Below, one piece after another: positions 30,274-43,452 of a stretch of 64,000 bases of DNA. The notes beneath the pieces were generated by a model. That model ran no database searches. It was not told where the DNA came from and saw nothing but the letters and a program-made list of their open reading frames with translations. Origin of the DNA: Mangrovicoccus algicola. Lineage in GTDB: Bacteria; Pseudomonadota; Alphaproteobacteria; Rhodobacterales; Rhodobacteraceae. The translations under genes and the position numbers were made by a program. The stretch spans positions 1 through 64,000 of the forward strand of contig NZ_JACVXA010000011.1 in assembly GCF_014903745.1 (NCBI RefSeq). Direction: 5' to 3'. How positions within the stretch are numbered: the first letter of the stretch is position 1; every line of letters starts with the position of its first letter.

Positions 30274-31371
30274 GTGACGGACGACAGGCGCTTCATGGCG
30301 CTTGCCCTGTCGCTGGGGTCGCGGGATTTGGGCCATGTCTGGCCGCGTCCCGCGGTCGGCTGCGTGCTGGTGCGCGACGGGCGCATCCTCGGCCGCGGCT
30401 GGACCCGGGGGCAAGACGGCCCGCATGGCGAGGCGATGGCGCTGGCACAGGCGGGCGAGGCCGCGCGCGGCGCGACGGCCTATGTCACGCTGGAACCCTG
30501 CGCCCATTTCGGCCGCACGCCGCCCTGTTCGGCCGCGCTGGTGCGGGCGGGCGTGGCGCGGGTCGTGTCGGCGCTGGAGGATCCCGACCCCAGGGTGGCC
30601 GGGCGCGGACACGCCATCCTGCGCGAGGCGGGGATCGCGGTGGAGGCGGGGCTGATGGCCGCCGAGGCGCGGGAGACCCATGAAGGGTTCCTGCGGCGGA
30701 TCCAGCAGGGGCGGCCGATGCTGACGCTGAAGCTGGCCACCAGCTTCGACGGGCGCATCGCCACGGCCTCCGGCGAAAGCCAGTGGATCACCGGACCTGC
30801 CGCGCGGCGCATCGTGCATCTTCAGCGCGCCACGCATGATGCCGTCCTGATCGGGGCCGGCACGGCGCGCGACGACGACCCGATGCTGACCGTGCGGGGA
30901 CTAGGCATCGCCCGGCAGCCGGTGCGGGTGGTGCTGTCGCGCCGGCTGGACCTGCCGGACCAGGGGCTCCTGGCGCAAAGCGCGGACAAGGTGCCGCTAT
31001 GGCTGGTGCACGGCGCGGATGTGCCGGCCCGTCGGCGTGCCGCCTGGACGCAGAAGGGCGCGGTGCTGGTGGAGGCCGCGACCGGGGCCGACGGCCAGAT
31101 CGACCCTGCATCGGCGATGCGGGCCTTGGCGGCGGGCGGGCTGACCCGGATCTATTGCGAAGGCGGGGGAACGCTGGCGGCAACGCTGCTTCAGGCCGAC
31201 CTCGTCGACCGGCTGATCGGCTTCACGGCCGGGCTGGCGCTGGGGGCGGAGGGACGGCCCGCGCTGGGGGCAATGGGCCTGTCGCGTCTTGCGGAGGCGC
31301 CGCGCTTTGAGCTGGTGCGCTCGCAGGCGGCCGGTCCCGATCTTCTGCATCTGTGGCGGCGCAGGAGCTGA
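30274..31371 (+). CDS. ribD: Riboflavin biosynthesis deaminase/reductase RibD
   Basis: A 365-residue bifunctional enzyme. The N-terminal deaminase domain has the zinc site His51-Ala/Glu (HGEAMAL) with Cys76 and Cys85 (PCAHFGRTPPC). The C-terminal reductase domain starts near residue 146 (PMLTLKLATSFDGRIA). It carries out deamination and side-chain reduction in riboflavin synthesis. The start is a GTG at 30274, because no ATG fits the conserved N-terminus, and it lies 4 bases past nrdR. The nrdR-ribD pairing is common in proteobacteria. Confidence 0.95.
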   Translation: MTDDRRFMALALSLGSRDLGHVWPRPAVGCVLVRDGRILGRGWTRGQDGPHGEAMALAQAGEAARGATAYVTLEPCAHFGRTPPCSAALVRAGVARVVSALEDPDPRVAGRGHAILREAGIAVEAGLMAAEARETHEGFLRRIQQGRPMLTLKLATSFDGRIATASGESQWITGPAARRIVHLQRATHDAVLIGAGTARDDDPMLTVRGLGIARQPVRVVLSRRLDLPDQGLLAQSADKVPLWLVHGADVPARRRAAWTQKGAVLVEAATGADGQIDPASAMRALAAGGLTRIYCEGGGTLAATLLQADLVDRLIGFTAGLALGAEGRPALGAMGLSRLAEAPRFELVRSQAAGPDLLHLWRRRS

Positions 31372-31428
31372 GCCGCTCCGGCCGATTGGCATAGCAGGCC
31401 GGGCAGGGCGCCCGGCCGCGGCCGGTGA

Positions 31429-31718
31429 TCAGTCCTCGATGATCTCCACGAAGACCATGTCGCGTTCCGCAGCGCCCTCGGCAAAGCTCAGCGCGTGCTG
31501 GTATTCGGGACTGTTATAGCAGGCCTCGGCCGCCTCGATGCTGTCGAAGCGCAGAACCACGTTGCGCGGCCGCTCATTGCCTTCCATCCACTTGTAGCGC
31601 GTTCCGCGCGCCAGGAATTTCGCGCCGTATTTCTCCAGCGCGGGACCGGCAAGCTTCACATACTTGCCGTATTCCTCTTCGTTGGTGACGTTGACATGGG
31701 TGATCCACAGCGCAGCCA

Positions 31719-31719
<1 letters not shown>
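31429..31719 (-). CDS. DUF1330 family protein
   Basis: A 96-residue dimeric alpha-beta barrel-type protein with the DUF1330 features WITHVNVTNEEEYGKYVK and ERPRNVVLRFDSIEAAEACYNSPEYQHAL. The function is unknown. The ATG shares one base with the alaS stop codon (TGATG), so it is translated with alaS. Its stop faces ribD with a GC-rich repeat (31398-31416) between them. Confidence 0.9.
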
Positions 31720-34379
<2,660 letters not shown>

Positions 34380-34481
34380 GGCTCAGCGTCTCTTGCCGGT
34401 TCGGTTCCCGCCTCTCTAGCCTTCCCCGGTCGGGGTGTCCACACGCGCGGCGCCTGCGTCAACGAGGGGCGCGCATATGAG

Positions 34482-34506
34482 AAAACCCCGCCCGGACGGG
34501 GCGGGG
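34482..34506 (-). terminator. Rho-independent terminator of recA
   Basis: An eight-base stem CCCCGCCC/GGGCGGGG (34486-34493 with 34499-34506), a five-base loop, then TTTTC on the minus strand, 32 bases past the recA stop. Confidence 0.85.
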
Positions 34507-34537
34507 CCTGCAGGATCGGGCCGCGATGGCGACGGCG

Positions 34538-35611
<1,074 letters not shown>

Positions 35612-35660
35612 TTTGCCTGTCCTTATCTCATGCCCGCCAAGGGGCGGCAATGCCGGTTCT

Positions 35661-35675
35661 GTTCTGCTCTTGTTC
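35661..35675 (-). promoter_or_regulatory. LexA (SOS) box of recA
   Basis: GTTCTGCTCTTGTTC is an exact GTTC-N7-GTTC, the LexA site of alphaproteobacteria, 50 bases upstream of the recA start. Confidence 0.88.
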
Positions 35676-35740
35676 TCAATATGGAGAACAGACGGGAACA
35701 TTTCAACTTAAAATCTTTCCTGCACTATCGGGACGACTCG

Positions 35741-35755
35741 TTAAGGCAGATTTAA
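35741..35755. promoter_or_regulatory. CtrA-type box between recA and clpS
   Basis: TTAAGGCAGATTTAA is an exact TTAA-N7-TTAA, the full CtrA response-regulator site of alphaproteobacteria. It lies 130 bases upstream of recA and 200 bases upstream of clpS. TAATAT at 35834-35839 (with GTGACAT 18 bases before it) may be the clpS promoter. Confidence 0.55.
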
Positions 35756-35955
35756 GCCGCGCGGCGACCCGGCGGCGCGGCGGATTGCCGACCGGGCCGG
35801 ATGCGGTTGTGACATTCTTGACCAAATCGTCCTTAATATTGCCGCGACTCGGTCTCCGGCACCCTGTTGCGGCCGCAAGGCTCTTTCATCATCCGGAGCG
35901 CGACGTATATTGTGCCGCACCTGAGAGAACCCGAAGAGCCCCCGGAGCCTGCCAC

Positions 35956-36297
35956 GTGCCTCATTTCGAACCGATCCTGTCCGGAAAGGACGGCAAGACC
36001 GACGACGATGCCGGGGTCATCACCAGGACCAAGCCCCGGACGAAACGTCCGCCGCTGTACAAGGTGCTGATCCTGAACGACGATTATACGCCGATGGAAT
36101 TCGTCGTGCATGTGCTGGAGCGGTTCTTCGGCCTGAGTCACAGCCAGGCTTTCGAATTGATGCTGACGGTGCACAAGAAGGGCGTCGCGGTCGTCGGCGT
36201 ATTTTCCTTCGAAGTGGCGGAAACCAAGGTGGGGCAGGTGATGGATTTCGCCCGCCGCCACCAGCATCCGCTGCAATGCACCATGGAAAAGGAATAG
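35956..36297 (+). CDS. clpS: ATP-dependent Clp protease adaptor ClpS
   Basis: A 113-residue N-degron adaptor that delivers substrates to ClpAP. The core is [20 protein letters not shown], with VLERFFGLS and [19 protein letters not shown]. The disordered N-tail is rich in Lys, Asp and Pro. The start is GTG 35956 with GGAG upstream; the long open frame before it is not coding. clpA is not adjacent; an RsmC-like gene follows after 21 bases. Confidence 0.95.
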   Translation: MPHFEPILSGKDGKTDDDAGVITRTKPRTKRPPLYKVLILNDDYTPMEFVVHVLERFFGLSHSQAFELMLTVHKKGVAVVGVFSFEVAETKVGQVMDFARRHQHPLQCTMEKE

Positions 36298-36318
36298 CGG
36301 CCCGCGGGCCGGTCTCCC

Positions 36319-37326
36319 ATGCTGAAACGTATTTCCCTGGCGCTCGAGACGGGCGCCGCACCGATGCCCGCAAGCGGACGCATCGCTGTCTTCGATCCTC
36401 CCGCCGCACCGCTCCTGCCCGGCATCGACCCCGCGCGGATCGAGGTGGTCTCCGCCTCGGCGCGGCTGCATGCAGATTGCGCGCGGGCGGGGATCTCCGC
36501 CGTCGAGCAGCCGCGTGGCAGCTATGCCGCCGCTCTGGTCTGTCTGGACCGGTCCCGTCCCGCGGCGCGGTTGCAGATTGCAACCGCCGTCGCCGCACTG
36601 CCCGAAGGCGCGCCTATTCTGGTCGACGGGCAGAAGACCGACGGGGTGGACCCCGCCATGAAGGATTGCCGGGCCCGGGTCGAGATATCCGACAGCTATG
36701 TCAAATCGCATGGCCGACTGTTCTGGTTCGCCGCCGCGCCCGTCTTCGGGGACTGGGCGGCGCTTGCCGCGGACTGGCCGGCGGTGGAGGGGTTCCGCAC
36801 CGCCCCGGGGGTGTTTTCCGCCGACGGGGTGGATCCCGGTTCGCTGCTTCTGGCACGGACGCTTCCTGTGCTGAAGGGCGCGGGGGCGGATCTGGGGGCG
36901 GGCTGGGGCTATCTTTCGGCAGCGGTCCTGAAAAACGACGCCGTGACGCGATTGCACCTGGTGGAGGAGGATGGCCGCGCGCTGCGGGCCGCCCGGGCCA
37001 ATCTGGACGATCCCCGGGCGCGGTTCCACTGGGCAGATGCCACGGCCTGGCAGGAACCCGAGGGGATGGAATTCGTGATCTCCAACCCGCCTTTCCATGC
37101 CCGGCGCGAGACAAGCCCCGATCTGGGCCGGGCCTTCATCGCGGCCGCGGCGCGGATGCTGGCGCGGCACGGGCGGCTGTGGATGGTTGCAAACCGCCAT
37201 CTGCCATATGAGGCGGAACTGGCGGCGCGGTTCGGTTCCGTCAGGGAAGTGGTGGCCCAATCCGGCTACAAGGTGATAGAAGCCGGCCTTCCGAAATCCG
37301 TCCGGGACCCAAGGAGACGCGCATGA
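36319..37326 (+). CDS. RsmC-like class I SAM-dependent methyltransferase
   Basis: A 335-residue protein with two halves, as in RsmC/RsmD-related 16S rRNA guanine methyltransferases. The C-terminal catalytic half has the SAM motif GADLGAGWGYLSAAVL and the target-base motif ISNPPFHARRE. RsmC methylates G1207 in E. coli; specificity is not certain here. Its stop overlaps the SDR start (ATGA), so the two are translated together. Confidence 0.87.
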   Translation: MLKRISLALETGAAPMPASGRIAVFDPPAAPLLPGIDPARIEVVSASARLHADCARAGISAVEQPRGSYAAALVCLDRSRPAARLQIATAVAALPEGAPILVDGQKTDGVDPAMKDCRARVEISDSYVKSHGRLFWFAAAPVFGDWAALAADWPAVEGFRTAPGVFSADGVDPGSLLLARTLPVLKGAGADLGAGWGYLSAAVLKNDAVTRLHLVEEDGRALRAARANLDDPRARFHWADATAWQEPEGMEFVISNPPFHARRETSPDLGRAFIAAAARMLARHGRLWMVANRHLPYEAELAARFGSVREVVAQSGYKVIEAGLPKSVRDPRRRA

Positions 37327-38129
37327 GCCTGTCCGTCGAAGGAAAGACCGCCATCGTGACGGGGGCGGCTAATGGCATCGGCCTGGCCGTCTCGCGCCAT
37401 CTGCTGGACCAGGGCGCGCATGTCATGATGGTCGATATGGACGAGGCCAAGCTGACCGAGGAATTCGGCGCGCTGCCCGATCGCGAGAACGCGGCCTGGT
37501 TCGCCGGCGACCTGCGCGAGAGGCTGACCCTGGCCAACCTGATGTCCGCCACGCTGGATGCGTTCGACCGGCTGGACATCCTGGTCAATGCCAGCCGCCA
37601 GGTCACGGCCGAGGACCCGCTGGCCGTGGCGGGGGACGAGACGCTGAAGGAGCTGCTGCAGCAGAACCTGATGCCTGCCTACCGGCTCAGCCAGCTTGCC
37701 GCGAAGCGCATGATTGCCCAGGCCGAGGGCGGCGACGAGGACGCGCCTGTCGGTTCGATCATCAATGTCTCTTCCATCGCGGCGCGCCGTTCGCCGCCGG
37801 AATTGCTGGCCTTCTCGGTTTCGACCGCGGCGCTGGACCAGCTGACGCGCTCGCTGGCCGTGGCGCTGGCTGAACATCGCATCCGCGTCAATTCCGTCGC
37901 CTTCGGTTCGGTCATGTCCGACAGCCTGAAGACGACGCTGAAGGAGAATCGCGGCTACCGCGAGGATATCGTGGAGAACACGCCGCTGCAGCGCATCGCG
38001 GGGCCCAAGGAGGTGGTGGAGACGGTGCAGTTCCTCGCCTCGGAGGGCTCGGCCTTCATGACCGGTCAGATCCTGACCATCGATGGCGGCCGCACGCTGG
38101 TCGATCCGGTCAGCGCGCCGGCGCACTGA
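37323..38129 (+). CDS. Short-chain dehydrogenase/reductase with altered active site
   Basis: A 268-residue SDR-fold protein. The cofactor motif TGAANGIG (residues 14-21) is intact. However, the catalytic YxxxK is FSVST (in LLAFSVSTAALDQ), so both Tyr and Lys are gone, and the structural NNAG is VNAS. The serine (INVSSIAA) remains. This suggests a binding or regulatory role instead of a dehydrogenase, or loss of function after duplication. It overlaps the RsmC-like gene by 4 bases and ends convergent with the lipoprotein at 38110. Confidence 0.88.
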   Translation: MSLSVEGKTAIVTGAANGIGLAVSRHLLDQGAHVMMVDMDEAKLTEEFGALPDRENAAWFAGDLRERLTLANLMSATLDAFDRLDILVNASRQVTAEDPLAVAGDETLKELLQQNLMPAYRLSQLAAKRMIAQAEGGDEDAPVGSIINVSSIAARRSPPELLAFSVSTAALDQLTRSLAVALAEHRIRVNSVAFGSVMSDSLKTTLKENRGYREDIVENTPLQRIAGPKEVVETVQFLASEGSAFMTGQILTIDGGRTLVDPVSAPAH

Positions 38130-38496
38130 CCGCGACGGGCCGCCCCTGGGCCGAGCAGCTGGATCCGCCCAGCTGTTCGCGCTTCAGCAGCAGGGAGTCC
38201 AGCTTGCGGCGCTCGGATTCCGGATCCACCGCGACGCGCCGTTCATAGGTGTTGGGGTAGTTGTCGAAACACCATCCCAGATGACCATAATAGCCCGAGC
38301 GGCCGCAGAAGGACAGGCCGACGCTGACATCGCGGGTCTCCGTCTGGTAGGCATAGCCACGGGCCAGGTTCTGGCGCGTCTCCTCGATCAGCGCATCCAG
38401 GTGACGTTCCTCGCGGCTCAGCCCGCGTTCGCAGCGCTCCTGGGCAGTGCCGCAGGCGGCCAGCAGCATCAGAACCGAAAGAACATGGGCGCGCAT
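38110..38496 (-). CDS. Small predicted lipoprotein
   Basis: A 128-residue protein with signal peptide MRAHVLSVLMLLAACG (lipobox LAAC). Four further cysteines (RCERG, SFCGRSGYYGHLGWCF, SSCSAQ) suggest disulfides. No family is recognised. GGAGG precedes the ATG at 38496. Its last 20 bases overlap the SDR 3' end on the other strand. Confidence 0.72.
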   Translation of the reverse strand: MRAHVLSVLMLLAACGTAQERCERGLSREERHLDALIEETRQNLARGYAYQTETRDVSVGLSFCGRSGYYGHLGWCFDNYPNTYERRVAVDPESERRKLDSLLLKREQLGGSSCSAQGRPVAVSAPAR

Positions 38497-38680
38497 CCGA
38501 AAGCCTCCGTCAAGACACGCCGTCACCATGTGGGAACCGCCCTCCGGCGTCAACCACGTCACCTTCGGCGGCATTTGCCCCCGGCGGAGGCGTCGGGCGG
38601 TGCGCGCCGGATCGGAAAGAGGCGTCCCGGTCCCGCTGGCTGCCGCCCGTCCCCGCGGCGCGGGGGCGGGCTTCGGTCCG

Positions 38681-39424
38681 TCAGCCCCGGCGACGGCGGC
38701 GCAGCAGCGCGGTCATGGCCAGGGCAGAGGCCATGGCAAGGGCGGTCGGGGGCACCGGAACGGGGGCGACCGGCGGGGGCGGGGAGTCCGAGCCGCCGCC
38801 ACCGCCGCCTCCGGTCCCGCCATCGATGATGGTCCGGTCGCTGATGCCGCCGGAGCCGCCCGAGGAGCTGCCGCCGCCGGGCAGGCGCCCGCCGGGCGTG
38901 TAGACCTCGAACGGGTCGGACCGGTCGCGGTCGCCGTCGGGGCGATCAACTTGGCGCGACCCGTAGCCGGGGGTCGTGGCAGCGACCGACGTCACGGAGA
39001 TGCCGGGGAAGAGATCGACGAAGCCGTCGGAAACCCTGCGGGTGACTTCGGGGGTCAGCGGCGCCTGCACGGGTTCCAGCCCGGCATATTCGTCGGGGCT
39101 GTCCGAGCTGCAGATCTCGGTCCGGCGGTCCTGGTAGCCGGACCATTCCTGGTCGGTCGCGGCCCGGCCCAGGATGTTGCGGGCATAGGACTCGCGGCTC
39201 AGCGCGGCGTCGCAAGGGCGTTCGATGCAGACCGGCGGCGGGCGCGTTCCCTTGAAGCCTTCGCGCCATGCGGATTCGAGATCCGCCTCGCGAACGCAGG
39301 TCTCGCCGAGGAAGTCGTTGTAATAGGGAACCGTTCCGGCCATCGAAATGCCCGGAAATCCGGCCAGTCCGAGGCCGAAGCATACCAAAAGGGCGCGCGA
39401 AATTGCGCGGCAAGAAGGTGACAT
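38681..39424 (-). CDS. Exported protein with VPLPA-CTERM-like sorting tail
   Basis: A 247-residue protein. Its signal peptide (SRALLVCFGLGLAGFPGISMA) ends in MAG before TVPYY. A globular domain with six cysteines follows (VREADLESAWREGFKG, CIERPCDAALSRES). The tail is a Gly/Ser/Pro linker, then a VPVPP motif, one hydrophobic helix (TALAMASALAMTALL) and RRRRRG. Motif, helix and basic end match the three-part VPLPA-CTERM/PEP-CTERM exosortase signals known in Rhodobacterales. The domain itself is not recognised. The ATG at 39424 is preceded by GGGGGAG. Confidence 0.75.
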   Translation of the reverse strand: MSPSCRAISRALLVCFGLGLAGFPGISMAGTVPYYNDFLGETCVREADLESAWREGFKGTRPPPVCIERPCDAALSRESYARNILGRAATDQEWSGYQDRRTEICSSDSPDEYAGLEPVQAPLTPEVTRRVSDGFVDLFPGISVTSVAATTPGYGSRQVDRPDGDRDRSDPFEVYTPGGRLPGGGSSSGGSGGISDRTIIDGGTGGGGGGGSDSPPPPVAPVPVPPTALAMASALAMTALLRRRRRG

Positions 39425-39837
39425 CAGGCGTCTCCCCCGTGAACGATTCTGTGTGTGTCTGAAGGTTGATCTAGGCCTGACCCCGGGTGAATGCACGGGT
39501 TTTGAATGATTAAAGTAAATCAATATACGTCAGGATATATCCCGTTTACCCGGGGGATAGGTGGCCTATCCGAACCATTTGTTGGGGTGTCAACGACTAA
39601 AACCACCAGCTGTAGTGATTTCTTCGTTGACGTGATGGGGGAGGACACGTTTAGTTGAGGTCAGGCGATGGCTGACCGCAACATCTGGTGTCATCGCCGA
39701 TCGGGGGACATTTCGGCAGCTATATCTTGTGGCCCTGCCAGGCCACCGAGCCGTCTTGCGCATCCCCGTCCCAGGCGAAAGGCGGCAGCCCCTTCCTTCG
39801 GGCTGCGCAGAACCGGCAGCGATCCGCAGAGGCCCGC
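39425..39837. other. Intergenic region with inverted repeats upstream of nrdJ
   Basis: These 413 bases separate the VPLPA-CTERM-like gene from nrdJ. They hold a plus-strand promoter-like pair (TTGAAT 39502-39507, TATACG 39524-39529), the perfect repeat GGATAGG-TGG-CCTATCC (39555-39571), a longer hairpin with arms GTCAACGA/TCGTTGAC (39589-39596, 39624-39631), and GGCGATG/CATCGCC (39664-39670, 39692-39698). Two NrdR-type boxes follow. No cobalamin riboswitch motif was recognised. A 57-codon frame (39668-39841) overlapping the nrdJ start is judged doubtful. Confidence 0.6.
39676..39732 (+). promoter_or_regulatory. Paired NrdR boxes upstream of nrdJ
   Basis: CAGCTATATCTTGTGG (39717-39732) and CCGCAACATCTGGTGT (39676-39691) each match the acaCwAtATaTwGtgt consensus at about 11-12 of 16 positions. 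They are 41 bases apart, four helical turns, as expected for cooperative NrdR binding. Confidence 0.65.
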
Positions 39838-42800
39838 ATGAAGATAGAGCGCACCTTCACCACCGACGACGCGGATGCCTATGCCGGGCTCGATTTCAAG
39901 CGGGTCTCTTCCGAGATCCGCAATCCCGACGGGCAGGCAGTGTTCCGCCTTGACGGGGTGGAGGTGCCCGCAGGCTGGAGCCAGGTGGCCTCGGACGTCC
40001 TTGCACAGAAATATTTCCGCCGCGCGGGCGTGGCGGCGCGGCTGAGGAAGGTGCCCGAGAAAGGCGTGCCGGACTGGCTGTGGCGCGCCGAGCCGGATCG
40101 CGAGGCGCTGGAGGGTTTGCCCGAGGAGGCCCGCTTCGGCGGCGAGACCTCTGCGCGGCAGGTCTTCGACCGGCTTGCCGGGGCCTGGACCTACTGGGGC
40201 TGGAAGGGCGGCTATTTCACGGCCGAGGCGGATGCCCGCGCCTATTTCGACGAGATGCGGCTGATGCTGGCCCGCCAGATGGCGGCGCCCAACAGCCCGC
40301 AATGGTTCAATACGGGGCTGCACTGGGCCTACGGGATCGACGGACCTTCGCAGGGACATTTCTATGTCGACCCCTTCACCGGCGAGATGGTCCAGTCGGC
40401 ATCGGCCTACGAGCATCCCCAGCCCCATGCCTGCTTCATCCAGTCGGTCAGCGACGACCTGGTGAATGCGGGCGGCATCATGGACCTCTGGGTCCGCGAG
40501 GCGCGGCTGTTCAAATACGGCTCGGGCACCGGCACGAACTTTTCAAGCCTCCGGGCCGAGGGCGAAGCCCTCTCCGGCGGCGGCAAGAGCTCCGGTCTGA
40601 TGGGTTTCCTGAGGATCGGCGATCGGGCAGCGGGCGCGATCAAGTCGGGCGGCACGACCCGGCGCGCGGCCAAGATGGTGATCTGCGACGCGGATCACCC
40701 GGATATCGAGGACTTCATCAACTGGAAGGTGAAGGAAGAGCAAAAGGTGGCGAGCCTGGTGGCAGGCTCGAAGATGCACGAGATGCATCTCAACCAGATC
40801 TTCGCCGGGATTGCCCGATGGGACGGCAGCATCGAGGATGCCACCGACCCGGCGAGGAACGACGCCCTGAAGACGGCGATCCGCAAGGCCAGGAAGGCCA
40901 TGATCCCGGAAACCTATGTCAACCGCGTGCTCCAGTACGCGCGGCAGGGCTACAGCTCGATCGAGTTTCCCAGCTATGACACCGACTGGGACAGCGAGGC
41001 CTATGGCACGGTCTCGGGTCAGAATTCCAACAACACGGTGCGGGTGACGGATGCTTTCCTGGAGGCGGTCCGCGAGGATGGCGACTGGGCGCTGCTGCGG
41101 CGCACGGACGGCAAGGTGGCCAAGGTCCTCAAGGCGCGCGACCTGTGGGAGCAGATCGGTCATGCCGCCTGGGCCTGCGCCGATCCGGGGCTGCAGTTCC
41201 ACGACACGATCAATGCCTGGCATACCTGCCCCGAGGATGGCCCGATCCGCGCCTCCAACCCGTGTTCGGAATACATGTTCCTCGACGACACGGCCTGCAA
41301 CCTCGCCTCGCTGAACCTGGTCGCCTTTCTCGGCGACGGGCAGTTCCGGGCGCGGGATTTCATGCAGGCGGTGCGGCTTTGGACCCTGACGCTGGAGATC
41401 AGCGTGGCCATGGCGCAGTTCCCATCCGAGGCGATCGCGCGGCGATCCTGGGAATTCCGCACGCTGGGCCTGGGATATGCCAATATCGGCGGGCTGCTGA
41501 TGAGCCTCGGCCATGGCTATGATTCCGCCGAAGGGCGGGCGCTCTGCGCGGCGATCACCGCGATCATGACCGGCACCGCCTATGCGACCTCGGCCGAGAT
41601 GGCCGCCGAGCTGGGCGCCTTTGCGGGGTACCAGCGCAATGCCCGCCACATGCTGCGGGTGATCGGCAACCATGCGCGCGCCGCCGAGGGGCAGGCCGGG
41701 GGATACGAGGGGCTGTCGGTGGCACCGGTGCCGCTGGACCGCGCCGCCTGTCCCGATTCCGAACTGCCCCGCCTGGCGCAGGCCGCCTGGGCGGAGGCGC
41801 TGCGGCTGGGGCAGGCCCACGGGTTCCGCAATGCCCAGGCCACCGTCATCGCCCCGACCGGGACGATCGGGCTGGTGATGGATTGCGACACGACCGGGAT
41901 CGAACCCGATTTCGCGCTGGTGAAATACAAGAAGCTGGCGGGTGGCGGCTATTTCAAGATCATCAACCGCGCGGTGCCCGGTGCGCTGGAGAGGCTGGGC
42001 TATGCGGCGGACCAGATCGCGGAGATAACCGCCCATGCCGTCGGGCACGGCACCCTGGCCACGGCGCCGGAAATCGATCACACCGCCCTGATCGGCCATG
42101 GCTTCGGCCCGCAGGAAATCGCCAAGGTCGAGGCGGCCCTGGCCACCGCCTTCGATATCCGCTTCGTCTTCAATCAATGGGTGCTGGGCAAGGATTTCTG
42201 CACCGGCGTGCTGGGCATTCCCGAGACGCTGATGGCCGATCCGACCTTCGACATGCTGGCGCATCTGGGCTTTTCCGCGCGCCAGGTCGAGGCGGCCAAT
42301 GACCATGTGGTCGGAACCATGACGCTGGAGGGCGCGCCGCATCTGAAGCCGGAACACCTGGCCGTCTTCGACTGTGCCAGCCCCTGCGGCCGACGCGGGC
42401 GGCGGTGCCTGTCGGTCGAGAGCCACATCACCATGATGGCGGCGGCGCAGAGCTTTGTCTCGGGGGCGATTTCCAAGACGGTCAACATGCCGGGAGATGC
42501 CACCATCGCCGCCTGCCAGGAGGCCTATGACCTGAGCTGGCGGCTGGGGGTTAAGGCCAATGCGCTCTATCGCGACGGCTCGAAGCTGAGCCAGCCGCTG
42601 GCGGCGGCGCTGATCGGCGAGGACGATGAGGCGGCCGAGACGATGGAGATCGGCACGCCGCCGCAGAAGGCGCAGCTGCTTGCCGAGAAGATCGTCGAAC
42701 GCATCGTCGTCAAGGAGGTGCGCGCCGCGCGCGAAAGGCTGCCGGAGCGGCGCAAGGGCTATACCCAGAAGGCGATCATCGGCGGGCACAAGGTCTATCT

Positions 42801-43452
42801 GCGCACCGGCGAATATCGCGACGGGTCGCTGGGCGAGATCTTCATCGACATGCACAAGGAGGGCGCGGGGTTCCGCGCCATGATGAACAACTTCGCCATC
42901 GCCGTCTCGGTGGGGCTGCAATACGGCGTGCCGCTGGAGGAATTTGTCGAGGCCTTCACCTTCACCCGGTTCGAGCCCGCGGGGATGGTGCAGGGCAACG
43001 ACTCGATCAAGTCGGCGACCTCGATCCTCGACTACATCTTCCGCGAACTGGCGGTCAGCTATCTCGACCGCACCGACCTGGCGCATGTCGAGCCGCAGGG
43101 CACCAGCTTCGACACGCTGGGCGGCGGCGTCGGAGAGAGCCTGCCGGGACCCGCGGCGCCCGGCGCGGGCTCGCGGTCGCTGGAGGTGCTGCGCCAGATC
43201 AGTTCCTCGGGGTACCTCAGGAACCGCGTGCCCGCGGACCTGGTCGGCGGGGGGTTGGGCTTCGATGCGGTGCTCGACCCGCCCCGCAGCCGCGCCCCGG
43301 CCGCGACGGAGGTCCGGGCCCAGGCCCGAACGCAGGCGCGCCTCCAGGGATTCGAGGGCGATCCCTGCGGCGAATGCGGCAACTACACGCTGGTGCGCAA
43401 CGGCACCTGCCTGAAATGCAACACCTGCGGCGGAACGTCGGGCTGCAGCTGA
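39838..43452 (+). CDS. nrdJ: Adenosylcobalamin-dependent ribonucleotide reductase (class II)
   Basis: A 1204-residue class II RNR that makes dNTPs independently of oxygen using B12. Landmarks are [68 protein letters not shown] and a C-terminal zinc/redox tail ([20 protein letters not shown] then GTSGCS). The long N-terminal and C-terminal extensions match the large NrdJ of alphaproteobacteria. The ATG at 39838 has AGAGG upstream; the frame open from 39688 is rejected. NrdR control is likely, given the boxes upstream. Confidence 0.96.
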   Translation: MKIERTFTTDDADAYAGLDFKRVSSEIRNPDGQAVFRLDGVEVPAGWSQVASDVLAQKYFRRAGVAARLRKVPEKGVPDWLWRAEPDREALEGLPEEARFGGETSARQVFDRLAGAWTYWGWKGGYFTAEADARAYFDEMRLMLARQMAAPNSPQWFNTGLHWAYGIDGPSQGHFYVDPFTGEMVQSASAYEHPQPHACFIQSVSDDLVNAGGIMDLWVREARLFKYGSGTGTNFSSLRAEGEALSGGGKSSGLMGFLRIGDRAAGAIKSGGTTRRAAKMVICDADHPDIEDFINWKVKEEQKVASLVAGSKMHEMHLNQIFAGIARWDGSIEDATDPARNDALKTAIRKARKAMIPETYVNRVLQYARQGYSSIEFPSYDTDWDSEAYGTVSGQNSNNTVRVTDAFLEAVREDGDWALLRRTDGKVAKVLKARDLWEQIGHAAWACADPGLQFHDTINAWHTCPEDGPIRASNPCSEYMFLDDTACNLASLNLVAFLGDGQFRARDFMQAVRLWTLTLEISVAMAQFPSEAIARRSWEFRTLGLGYANIGGLLMSLGHGYDSAEGRALCAAITAIMTGTAYATSAEMAAELGAFAGYQRNARHMLRVIGNHARAAEGQAGGYEGLSVAPVPLDRAACPDSELPRLAQAAWAEALRLGQAHGFRNAQATVIAPTGTIGLVMDCDTTGIEPDFALVKYKKLAGGGYFKIINRAVPGALERLGYAADQIAEITAHAVGHGTLATAPEIDHTALIGHGFGPQEIAKVEAALATAFDIRFVFNQWVLGKDFCTGVLGIPETLMADPTFDMLAHLGFSARQVEAANDHVVGTMTLEGAPHLKPEHLAVFDCASPCGRRGRRCLSVESHITMMAAAQSFVSGAISKTVNMPGDATIAACQEAYDLSWRLGVKANALYRDGSKLSQPLAAALIGEDDEAAETMEIGTPPQKAQLLAEKIVERIVVKEVRAARERLPERRKGYTQKAIIGGHKVYLRTGEYRDGSLGEIFIDMHKEGAGFRAMMNNFAIAVSVGLQYGVPLEEFVEAFTFTRFEPAGMVQGNDSIKSATSILDYIFRELAVSYLDRTDLAHVEPQGTSFDTLGGGVGESLPGPAAPGAGSRSLEVLRQISSSGYLRNRVPADLVGGGLGFDAVLDPPRSRAPAATEVRAQARTQARLQGFEGDPCGECGNYTLVRNGTCLKCNTCGGTSGCS

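Noticed and set aside
35686-35699. Second SOS-like pair GAAC-GAAC upstream of recA
   Set aside because: The spacer is six bases, not seven.
39733-39837. Cobalamin riboswitch in the nrdJ leader
   Set aside because: No B12-box (GCCACTG-like) or the expected multi-helix core was found.
39668-39841. 57-codon leader frame overlapping the nrdJ start
   Set aside because: It has a fair ribosome site and ATGA overlap, but the peptide is Arg/Pro-rich like shadow frames and it covers both NrdR boxes, so I do not call it a gene.
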